A stretch of DNA of 64,000 bases, taken from contig NZ_JANUDX010000006.1 in NCBI RefSeq assembly GCF_024810105.1, positions 62,001 through 126,000 of the forward strand. Reading direction: 5' to 3'. The position numbers were made by a program, and so were the translations under genes. Origin of the DNA: Stenotrophomonas sp. BIGb0135. GTDB taxonomy: Bacteria; Pseudomonadota; Gammaproteobacteria; Xanthomonadales; Xanthomonadaceae. The notes beneath the pieces were generated by a model. It made no database searches, had not been told where the DNA came from, and saw only the letters and a list, made by a program, of their open reading frames with translations. Positions 57,396 to 64,000 of the stretch are shown here, piece after piece (the stretch's first letter is position 1; each line of letters opens with the position of its first letter).

Positions 57396-58562
57396 ATGCG
57401 CCCGACCCCGACCCTGCTGGCCCTGTGCCTGGCCGCTACCCCCGCCCTGGCCTCGGCCGCCGATTTCGACAACTGGCCGACCAAGGTCGCCTTCAGCGAT
57501 GGAACCGAGCTGGCCGCCACCGCCAACATCGCCTACGACCTCAATGATTTCTCCGGCGACAGCGGCATCGAGGATGCCGACGCCGTGCGCCGCAAGGAAT
57601 TCGGCGCCACCCTGAAGAAGAAGGGCGTCTACGACGCCATGGTGTATTACGACTTCCAGGCCGACACCTGGCTGGACGTGTTCGTGCGTTTTGAGAGCAA
57701 GGCGTTCTTCGGCCGCGACGTGGGCCGCTTCCGCTTCGGCTACATGAAGACCCCGGTCGGCCTGGACGCGGGCACCTCCTCGCGCGCCGGTAGCTTCCTG
57801 GAGACCGCCCTGCCCGTGCAGGCGTTCTACGAAGGCCGCCGCACCGGTGCCGAATGGGTGCTGGAGCGCCCGCAATACCTGCTGCAGGCCGGTGCCTACG
57901 GCGGCAAGGACCTGCAGGGCGACAACCCCGGCACCACCCAGGCGGTGCGCGCGGTATGGACCCCGGTCAAGGCCGCTGGCGACGTGCTCCACCTGGGCCT
58001 GGCCTACTCGCAGGAAAACCCGCGCGGCTACCGCGATGGCCGCGACGTACACCATGAGGCCAGCGCGCGCCTGCGTGCGCGCCCGGAAGCGGGCCTGACC
58101 GACATCCGCCTGGTCGACTCCGGCGCCCTGGCCACCGCCGACCAGATCCGACGCACCGGCCTGGAAGGCATCTGGATCCGCGGCCCGTTCTCGCTGCAGG
58201 GCGAAGTGCTGCAGACCACCGTTACCCGCGAGGGCAAGCCGGACTACACCGGCAATGGCCAGTACGCGATGGCCAGCTGGGTGCTCACCGGCGAGTCGCG
58301 CCCGTACAACGCCGGCGCGGTGGCCAACATCAAGCCGGCCCACGATTACGGCGCGGTGGAACTGGTGGCCCGTTACAGCCGCCTGGACCTGGACGATGCC
58401 GATGTGCTCGGCGGCCGCCAGCACGACTGGACCGTGGGCGCCAACTGGTACCTCACCAGCCACTTCAAGTTCCAGGCCAACTACGTGAAGGCCGATGCCA
58501 GCCGTCGTGGCGTGCATACCAAGCCGGACATCGTCGAACTGCGCGCACAGATGCACTTCTGA
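57396..58562 (+). CDS. OprO/OprP-type outer-membrane porin
   Basis: Outer-membrane beta-barrel of 388 residues. Signal peptide LALCLAATPALASAA. Family features: KEFGATLKKKGVYDAMVYYDFQADTWLDVFVRFESKAFFGRDVGRFRFGYMKTPVGLDAGTSSRAGSFLE, GRRTGAEWV, and a C-terminal QANYVKADASRRG...RAQMHF ending in Phe. PF07396 porins are often called phosphate-selective, but the family is broader. Its position 300 bp from divergent dctA suggests it may pass dicarboxylates or another anion. The 300-bp gap has no gene; I see no clear sigma-54 site in it. Confidence 0.88.
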   Translation: MRPTPTLLALCLAATPALASAADFDNWPTKVAFSDGTELAATANIAYDLNDFSGDSGIEDADAVRRKEFGATLKKKGVYDAMVYYDFQADTWLDVFVRFESKAFFGRDVGRFRFGYMKTPVGLDAGTSSRAGSFLETALPVQAFYEGRRTGAEWVLERPQYLLQAGAYGGKDLQGDNPGTTQAVRAVWTPVKAAGDVLHLGLAYSQENPRGYRDGRDVHHEASARLRARPEAGLTDIRLVDSGALATADQIRRTGLEGIWIRGPFSLQGEVLQTTVTREGKPDYTGNGQYAMASWVLTGESRPYNAGAVANIKPAHDYGAVELVARYSRLDLDDADVLGGRQHDWTVGANWYLTSHFKFQANYVKADASRRGVHTKPDIVELRAQMHF

Positions 58563-58621
58563 TCCGGTCGCCTGCGGCGGGCGTGCACACCACGCCCGCC
58601 GCACGCCCGTAGACTGCCGCC

Positions 58622-61267
58622 ATGTATTGGCTCGGCCGCCATCGCACCCTGCTGTTGACCCTGCTGCTGATGATCGGCGGCACGCTGCTGTGCGCGGCCG
58701 CCGCCGGCCACTACGCATGGCGGCGTGCACTGGCCGCCGAGAGCGAGCAGGTGCAACGGCAGCTGGAGTTGTACGGCCAGGGCCTGCAGCAGCGAATTGA
58801 CCGCTTCGGCACCCTGCCGCAGGTATTGGCACTGGACCCGGACCTGCGCCTTGCCCTGCTGCAGGCACCCGATCCGGCGGCGCGCCAGCGCCTCAACCTC
58901 AAACTGCAGCGCGCCAACCAGGTCACCCGCGCTTCCACGCTGACCCTGGTGGGGCACGACGGGGTGGCCGTGGCGGCCAGCAACTGGGACCAGCCCAGCA
59001 GCAACGTCGGCGAGGACTACAGCTACCGCCCCTACTATCGCCAGGCACTGGCGACCGGCCGTGGGCGCTTCTACGGCATCGGCATGACCACCGGCGTGCC
59101 CGGCTACTTCATGTCCCAGGCGATCGAGGACAACGGCACGCGGCTGGGCGTGGTGGTGATCAAGATCGAACTGTCCGCGCTGGAGCAGGAGTGGCTGCCC
59201 AGCCCGGACGTGGTGCTGGCCAGTGACGAGCACGACGTGGTGTTCCTGGCCAACCGCGACGCCTGGCGCTACCGCCTGCTGCGCCCGCTGGGCAACGGCG
59301 AGCGCCGCGAGATGCTCGAGGCCCGGCAATACGCCGACCGCTCGCTGCAACCGTTGCGGGTGCGCACCGAAGATGTACTGGACAACGGCGGACGCATGGT
59401 GCGCCTGCTCGAGCCGGTCCTGCCCGGGCCGATGCTGTGGCAGAGCCTGGCCCTGCCCGAGGAACACTGGAACCTGCACCTGCTGCATGATGCCGGCGCG
59501 GCCACCAGCGCCGGGCGCAGCGCGGCCATCGGCGGCGGCGCGGCGTGGCTGGCGCTGGGCTTCCTGGTGCTGTTCGTGCAGCAGCGGCGGCGGCTGGATG
59601 CGCACCGACAGCGCAGCCGGCGCGAGCTGGAGAGCGTACTGGCCCAGCATGCCGAGGAGCTGCGCACTGCGCAGGACGGCGTGCTGCAGGCCGCCCAGCA
59701 GGCCGACAGCGGGCTCAGCCGCAGCCTGGCGCACCTGCCGCAGGGCGTGGTGGTGATCGACAACGAACAGAAACTGGTGGCGTGGAATGCGCGCTACCTG
59801 GAGTTGTTCAAGTTCCCGGCCGGACTGATCCGGGTGGGCCGGCCGATCGAGGAGATCTTCCAGTACAACGCGCGGCGCGGCCTGCTCGGCCCCGGGCCCA
59901 TCGACGAGGCCATCGAGCGCCGCCTCAACCACCTGCGCAGCGGCCGCCCGCACATGCGCGAGAGCGAGAAGGACGACGGCACCGTGCTGGAGATCCGTGG
60001 CAACCCGCTGCCCGACGGCGGCTTTGTCACCAGCTATGCCGACATCACCGCCTACAAGAACACCGCGCGCGAACTGCGCTCGCTGGCCGATGCGCTGGAG
60101 CACCGCGTGGCCGAGCGCACCCGCGACCTGGACGAGGCGCGCCGTGAGGCAGAGCGCGCCAACCGCTACAAGTCACGCTTCGTCGCCTCGGCCGTGCACG
60201 ACCTGCTGCAGCCGCTCAACGCCGCGCGCATGTTCGTCTCGGTGCTGCGCGGCAAGCTGCACGGCGACGCGCGCGAGCTGAGCGAACACGTGGACGCGGC
60301 GCTGGCCGCGCAGGATGCCATCCTGACCAGCCTGCTGGATATCTCGCGGCTGGAATCGGGTGCGTTGCAGACCCACGTGCGCGCATTCGCGCTGTCGCCG
60401 TTGCTGGAGACGCTGGCCCGCGAGTTCGGCATCGCCGCCGACAGTCGCGGGCTGCAGCTGCGCTGGGTGGATACGCGTGCGGTGGTGGTCAGCGACGAGG
60501 CGCTGCTGCGCCGCATCCTGCAGAACTTCCTGTCCAATGCGCTGCGCTATACCCCGCGCGGACGCGTGCTGATCGGGTGCCGACGGCAGGGCGACCAACT
60601 GCGCATCGAGGTGCATGACCAGGGGCCGGGCATTCCGGAAAGCCTGCAGGGCGAGATTTTCGAGGAATTCCGGCGGCTGGATGATGGCGTCGAGCAGGAA
60701 CGCGGCGCCGGGCTGGGGTTGGCGATCGTAGAGCGGATCGGGCGCCTGCTTGGGCATCGCATCACCCTGCACTCCACGCTGGGACGCGGGAGCGTGTTCG
60801 CGGTCAGCGTGCCGCTGGGCGATGCCGCGGCCATTCCAGCGCCGGCGCCGGTTCCGGCCGTGGCGACTGACGCAGGCGATGACAGCCCGCTGCGGCATTG
60901 CCGGGTCTGGAGCATCGATGACGACCCGCGCGTATGCGCCGCCACCCGCGCCCTGCTGGAGCGCTGGGGCTGTGCGGTGGAACTGGCCGACGGGCCGCAG
61001 GCGGCGCTGGAAATCGCCTCGGCGCTCAACGTGCCGCAGTTGCTGTTGCTGGATGTACGCATGGGCCAGTGGCATGGGCCGGAGCTGTACGAGCACCTTT
61101 GTGGCCTATGGCAGGCACGGCCACCGGTGATCCTGGTGACGGCCGAGCGCGATGACGCGTTGAAGGCGCAGGCGGTTGCGAACGGATGGGGCTTCCTGTC
61201 CAAGCCGGTGCGGCCGCCGGCGCTGCGGGCGTTGATGACGCAGGTGTTGGTGCGGCATCGGGCGTGA
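58622..61267 (+). CDS. hybrid sensor histidine kinase: Cache sensor, PAS, HisKA, HATPase, receiver
   Basis: Inner-membrane sensor of 881 residues. Helix 1 at about 9-30 and helix 2 at about 300-322 enclose a periplasmic double-Cache domain resembling DctB (ASNWDQPSSNVGEDYSYRPYYRQALATGRGRFYGIGMTTGVPGYFMSQAI). A PAS domain is at about 366-480 (VVVIDNEQKLVAWNARYLELF). The phospho-histidine is in ASAVHDLLQPLNAARMF (about 524). HATPase boxes are FLSNALRYTPRG, DQGPGIPE and ERGAGLGLAIVERIG. A receiver follows (SIDDDPR at 762, LLLLDVRMG near 811, FLSKPV). It probably signals to the NarL-type regulator beyond the REP array. Confidence 0.92.
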   Translation: MYWLGRHRTLLLTLLLMIGGTLLCAAAAGHYAWRRALAAESEQVQRQLELYGQGLQQRIDRFGTLPQVLALDPDLRLALLQAPDPAARQRLNLKLQRANQVTRASTLTLVGHDGVAVAASNWDQPSSNVGEDYSYRPYYRQALATGRGRFYGIGMTTGVPGYFMSQAIEDNGTRLGVVVIKIELSALEQEWLPSPDVVLASDEHDVVFLANRDAWRYRLLRPLGNGERREMLEARQYADRSLQPLRVRTEDVLDNGGRMVRLLEPVLPGPMLWQSLALPEEHWNLHLLHDAGAATSAGRSAAIGGGAAWLALGFLVLFVQQRRRLDAHRQRSRRELESVLAQHAEELRTAQDGVLQAAQQADSGLSRSLAHLPQGVVVIDNEQKLVAWNARYLELFKFPAGLIRVGRPIEEIFQYNARRGLLGPGPIDEAIERRLNHLRSGRPHMRESEKDDGTVLEIRGNPLPDGGFVTSYADITAYKNTARELRSLADALEHRVAERTRDLDEARREAERANRYKSRFVASAVHDLLQPLNAARMFVSVLRGKLHGDARELSEHVDAALAAQDAILTSLLDISRLESGALQTHVRAFALSPLLETLAREFGIAADSRGLQLRWVDTRAVVVSDEALLRRILQNFLSNALRYTPRGRVLIGCRRQGDQLRIEVHDQGPGIPESLQGEIFEEFRRLDDGVEQERGAGLGLAIVERIGRLLGHRITLHSTLGRGSVFAVSVPLGDAAAIPAPAPVPAVATDAGDDSPLRHCRVWSIDDDPRVCAATRALLERWGCAVELADGPQAALEIASALNVPQLLLLDVRMGQWHGPELYEHLCGLWQARPPVILVTAERDDALKAQAVANGWGFLSKPVRPPALRALMTQVLVRHRA

Positions 61268-61798
61268 TCGGTGATTCAGGAGCAGCCGAGCATGGCTCGG
61301 CTCTACCGCGTGGATTGGGGGGCAGCCGAGCGTGGCTCGGCTCTACCCGGTGGATTGGGGGCAGCCGAGCATGGCTCGGCTTACCGGGTGGATTGGGGAG
61401 CGGCCGAGCGTGGCTCGGCTCTACCGCGTGCATTGGGGGGCAGCCGAGCATGGCTCGGCTCTACCGGGTGGATTGGGGGGCCGCCGAGCATGGCTCGGCT
61501 CTACCGGGTGGATTGGGGGGCAGCCGAGCGTGGCTTGGCTCTACCGGGTGCATTGGGGAGCAGCCGAGCGTGGCTCGGCTCTACCGGGTGGATTGGGGGG
61601 CAGCCGAGCGTGGCTCGGCTCTACCGCGTGGATTGGGGAGCAGCCGAGCGTGGCTCGGCTCTACCGGATGCCGGGTGCCGGGTACCGTATGCCGCGGGTA
61701 ACGGCATACGCGATTGCTTGGGTACCGCGCTCTGGTAGAGCCGAGCCATGCTCGGCTGAGACTCTCCGCAGGTGGCGATGCCTCCGCTGCCCGCGGGC
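61268..61798. repeat. ten tandem GTAG-type REP palindromes at 40-bp period plus one inverted copy
   Basis: The 531-bp gap between the convergent kinase and regulator genes contains no gene. Palindromes AGCCGAGCGTGGCTCGGCT (G or A at the ninth base) followed by CTACC start near 61284, 61324, 61363, 61402, 61442, 61482, 61522, 61562, 61602 and 61642. The spacer is GGGTGGATTGGGGGGC with few changes. A single opposite copy begins GTAGAGCCGAGCC at 61736. Spacers are nearly identical, so it is not a CRISPR array. Confidence 0.95.
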
Positions 61799-62455
61799 TC
61801 AGCCGTCCAGCCCCGCGCCGGCATCGCCTTCCGGCTCCAGCGCCTTCACCAGCACCGCGGCCTGGGTGCGGCTGTGGCATTCCAGTTTTTTCAGGATCGC
61901 GGTGACGTGCACCTTGACCGTGTTCTCGGCCAGGCCCAGCTCGTAGGCGATCTGCTTGTTGAGCAGGCCGTCGGCCAGGCACAGCAGCACGCGGAACTGC
62001 TGCGGGGTGAGCTGGGCCAAGCGTGCGGCGAGCAGCGCATCGGACTCCGAGCGTTCCGGGGCCATCGCCGGAAACCACACCCCGCCGTCCAGCACCGCCG
62101 CGACCGCCTGGCCGATGGTCTCGGCCGGCGCCGACTTGGGGATGAACCCGGCCGCGCCGAACTGCTGGGCCCGGCGGATGACGCGCGGATGGTCGTTGGA
62201 CGACACGATCACCACCGGGATGTCCGGATGCCCGCCGCGGACGTGCAGCAGTGAGGAGAAGCCGCGTGCACCGGGCATGGTCAAATCTAGCAGTACCAGC
62301 TCGATCTCCGGATGCTGGTCCAGCGCCGCCTCCAGCGTGGACGCGCTGGCCACCTCCAGCACCTGCGCCTGCGGCAGCGACTGGCGCAGCGAATGCACCA
62401 CGGCCGCGCGCAGCAGCGGATGGTCGTCGGCGATCAGGACGGTCAGTTCACTCAT
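61799..62455 (-). CDS. NarL/LuxR-family response regulator
   Basis: Two-domain transcription factor of 218 residues. The receiver (1-120) has DD at 10-11, the phospho-acceptor Asp57 in LVLLDLTMPG, and Lys107 in GFIPKSAP. The LuxR-type helix-turn-helix (about 145-210) reads LTPQQFRVLLCLADGLLNKQIAYELGLAENTVKVHVTAILKKLECHSRTQAAVL. It is convergent with the hybrid kinase, the probable partner, and may control dctA and the porin gene. This pairing is by proximity only. Confidence 0.93.
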   Translation of the reverse strand: MSELTVLIADDHPLLRAAVVHSLRQSLPQAQVLEVASASTLEAALDQHPEIELVLLDLTMPGARGFSSLLHVRGGHPDIPVVIVSSNDHPRVIRRAQQFGAAGFIPKSAPAETIGQAVAAVLDGGVWFPAMAPERSESDALLAARLAQLTPQQFRVLLCLADGLLNKQIAYELGLAENTVKVHVTAILKKLECHSRTQAAVLVKALEPEGDAGAGLDG

Positions 62456-62494
62456 GCGGCCAATTGTAATGAGGTTGACGGCCAGCCGCCGCGG

Positions 62495-63553
62495 CTACCG
62501 GCCTTGCTGGCGCATGCTGCCATTCCAGGCGTCCAGGAATTGCCGGCGCTTGAGCGCGTCCAGGTACACCAGCAGGCCCGGCCCCAGCTGGATCGGGCGG
62601 TAACTGCGCTCGGGCGAGCGGCCGCGCTGCTGGCCCTGCGCCGGCAGGATCGGCATCAATCGCGCCTCGCGGGACAGCACCTGCTGGCCACGCGGCGAGA
62701 GCAGGTAGTCCAGGAAGCGCCGCGCCTCCTCCGGGTGCCGGCTGCTGCGCGGGATCACCGCGGTGCGCAGCACCACCAGGGTGTAGTCCTCCGGCTCGAC
62801 GATGCCCAGCGGCGCACCGGCTTCGATGCGCGCCTGCGCGTAGGAGCCCAGCACGTTGTAGACCAGCGACAGCTTGCCGCTGCTGACCTGGTCCAGCAGC
62901 ACGCCGGTGCGCTCCTCCAGGTGCACGCCGTTGTCGCCGAGTGCGCCGAGCAGCGCGCCGGCCATGCTGCCGCGCTGGCCGTCCTGGGTGGCCAGCAGGT
63001 AGCCGACGCTGCTGCGCTCCACGTCGTAGGTGCCCACCCTGCCCTGCAGCGGTGCATCCGGCGCGCGCAGCAGCTCGAGCAGCTGGCGGCGCGTGCGCGG
63101 CACCCGCGCCGCTGGCAGCGTGCGGGTGTTGTAGACCATCGCCACCGGCTCGTAACTGATGCCGAAGGCCTCGTGCCGCCACTGCGCCCATGCCGGCAGC
63201 GCATCGGTCTGCGCCGAGCGGTGCGGCAGCGCGTGGCCGTCGTTGACCAGTTTGGTCTGCAGGTCCATGCCGCTGCTGATGAGCATGTCCGGCGCCTGCG
63301 CGCCGCCACGGTCACGCAGGTAGCGGGCGTAGATGTCCTGGGTGATGACGTCCTCGTACAGGATCTCGGTACCGGGATGCAGGCGCTGGTAATCGGCGAT
63401 CACCGTGGCGAACACCTCGATGTCGGTCGAGCCGTGGATGCGCAGCTGCGCCACCGGCGCGCCCTTGGCCGGGAAACGCTGCACGTCGCCCGGCGCTGCC
63501 AACGCGTTGCCGGCCGCCAGCACCAGCAGCAGCCACCACCCTCGTGTTTTCAT
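62495..63553 (-). CDS. periplasmic solute-binding protein linked to a sensor kinase
   Basis: Periplasmic protein of 352 residues of the extracellular solute-binding (SBP_bac, iron/anion-like) class. Signal peptide WWLLLVLAAGNALAA. Binding-fold stretches: LRIHGSTDIEVFATVIADYQRLHPGTEILYEDVITQDIYARYL, ADMLISSGMDLQTKLVNDGHA-like segment and FGISYEPVAMVYNTRTLP. No permease or ATPase gene adjoins it. Its ATG overlaps the stop of the upstream sensor kinase (ATGA), so it may present a ligand to the kinase rather than feed an importer. The ligand is unknown. Confidence 0.85.
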   Translation of the reverse strand: MKTRGWWLLLVLAAGNALAAPGDVQRFPAKGAPVAQLRIHGSTDIEVFATVIADYQRLHPGTEILYEDVITQDIYARYLRDRGGAQAPDMLISSGMDLQTKLVNDGHALPHRSAQTDALPAWAQWRHEAFGISYEPVAMVYNTRTLPAARVPRTRRQLLELLRAPDAPLQGRVGTYDVERSSVGYLLATQDGQRGSMAGALLGALGDNGVHLEERTGVLLDQVSSGKLSLVYNVLGSYAQARIEAGAPLGIVEPEDYTLVVLRTAVIPRSSRHPEEARRFLDYLLSPRGQQVLSREARLMPILPAQGQQRGRSPERSYRPIQLGPGLLVYLDALKRRQFLDAWNGSMRQQGR

Positions 63554-64000
63554 GGATGCATCCTCGGCAGGCGGATGGTGGCCACCAGGCCACCGCCCAC
63601 CCGGTTGCTCAGGTCGATCTGGCCGCCATGGCCATCCACCACCCGCTTGACGATCGCCAGGCCCAGCCCGGCGCCGCCGGCCGCCGCCCCCTCGCCGCGC
63701 GCGAAGCGCTCGAACACCCGCTCGGCGTCGGCCGCGGCGATGCCCGGGCCGTGGTCGGCGATGGTGAGCACGCAGTGCTGCGCTTCTTCGGTGAGCGCCA
63801 CCTGCAGCGTACCGTCGCCACCGTACTTGATGGCGTTGTCGATCAGGTTCTTGATCGCCTCGCGCAGCAGCAGCGCGTCACCGCGCACCCAGGCCGCCTG
63901 CGCGCTCACCGCCAGCTGCACGCGCGGGGCCGGCAGTGCCTGCGGCAGCGCTTCGTGCAGCGCCTGGTGCACCGTCTCGGCCAGGTCGACCGGGCCGAAA
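63550..64000 (-). CDS. sensor histidine kinase, C-terminal part (5' end beyond window)
   Basis: The last 149 residues of a kinase are present; the sensor and dimerisation domains lie outside. The ATPase boxes are clear: N box LLLREAIKNLIDNAIKYGGDG, G1 IADHGPGIAAADAERVFERFARG, G2 GGAGLGLAIVKRVVDGHGG, and a final beta-strand GGGLVATIRLPRM. The pattern is that of TctE/QseC-like kinases. The stop overlaps the start of a solute-binding protein gene. Confidence 0.9.
   Translation of the reverse strand, partial: FGPVDLAETVHQALHEALPQALPAPRVQLAVSAQAAWVRGDALLLREAIKNLIDNAIKYGGDGTLQVALTEEAQHCVLTIADHGPGIAAADAERVFERFARGEGAAAGGAGLGLAIVKRVVDGHGGQIDLSNRVGGGLVATIRLPRMHP

Noticed and set aside
61271..61738. 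155-codon repetitive frame and a CRISPR-like look
   Set aside because: The 40-bp periodic palindromes have nearly identical spacers and no cas genes are near, so neither a CRISPR array nor a coding repeat protein is supported.

Overview
The window is GC-rich DNA of a gammaproteobacterium of the Xanthomonadaceae, most probably Stenotrophomonas. Two things point there. First, short palindromes headed by GTAG, of the kind described as SMAG/REP elements in S. maltophilia, occur at seven places. Second, the gene set smeP-smeO-smeRo-pcm-tolC matches the SmeOP-TolC multidrug efflux cluster known from S. maltophilia. The ilvC-ilvG-ilvM-threonine dehydratase-leuA order is also the xanthomonad arrangement. 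I see no tRNA, rRNA, CRISPR array, insertion sequence or prophage; this is core chromosome with repeat-rich gaps.

Layout. 1-3.8 kb: a Fec-type iron signalling set (sigma factor, anti-sigma factor, and a TonB-dependent receptor with an STN domain that is cut by the window start). 4-5 kb: two tandem cysteine-rich secreted paralogs. 5.2-7.3 kb: ppa, an HDOD protein and a small secreted protein. 7.5-13.8 kb: an Oar-type TonB-dependent receptor behind an AraC regulator, and a membrane-anchored winged-helix/PD40 regulator. 14-16.9 kb: an ion-channel-like protein and thiC under a TPP riboswitch. 17.1-21 kb: a BCCT transporter, a repeat array and gamma-glutamyltransferase.

21.2-31.3 kb is the branched-chain amino acid locus. 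A 41-residue leader peptide with the run LLVLVLIT and a textbook transcription attenuator precede ilvC, ilvG, ilvM, threonine dehydratase and leuA. A methyltransferase, leuC, leuD and leuB follow with tight or overlapping junctions. A second intrinsic terminator lies 23 bases before ilvC and is not explained by the classical attenuator. After leuB, its last codons plus REP palindromes are tandemly repeated.

31.8-39.1 kb: SmeOP-TolC efflux. 39.7-47.2 kb: a small secreted protein, MgtE, and lipid A/LPS genes (waaA, lpxL, an O-antigen-ligase-like protein, a GT4 glycosyltransferase), then a small zinc-finger protein. 47.3-51.7 kb: a GH92 alpha-mannosidase behind two LacI-like palindromes, overlapped in function and spacing by a secreted BSP-type metalloprotease. 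51.7-53.2 kb: a mosaic of 27-bp tandem repeats and four REP-dimer modules. 53.2-62.5 kb: a likely C4-dicarboxylate utilisation set (maeB, dctA, an OprO/P-type porin, a hybrid histidine kinase with a DctB-like sensor, and a NarL-type regulator) with a 40-bp-period REP array between the two regulators. 62.5-64 kb: a periplasmic solute-binding protein whose start codon overlaps the stop of a sensor kinase that runs off the window.
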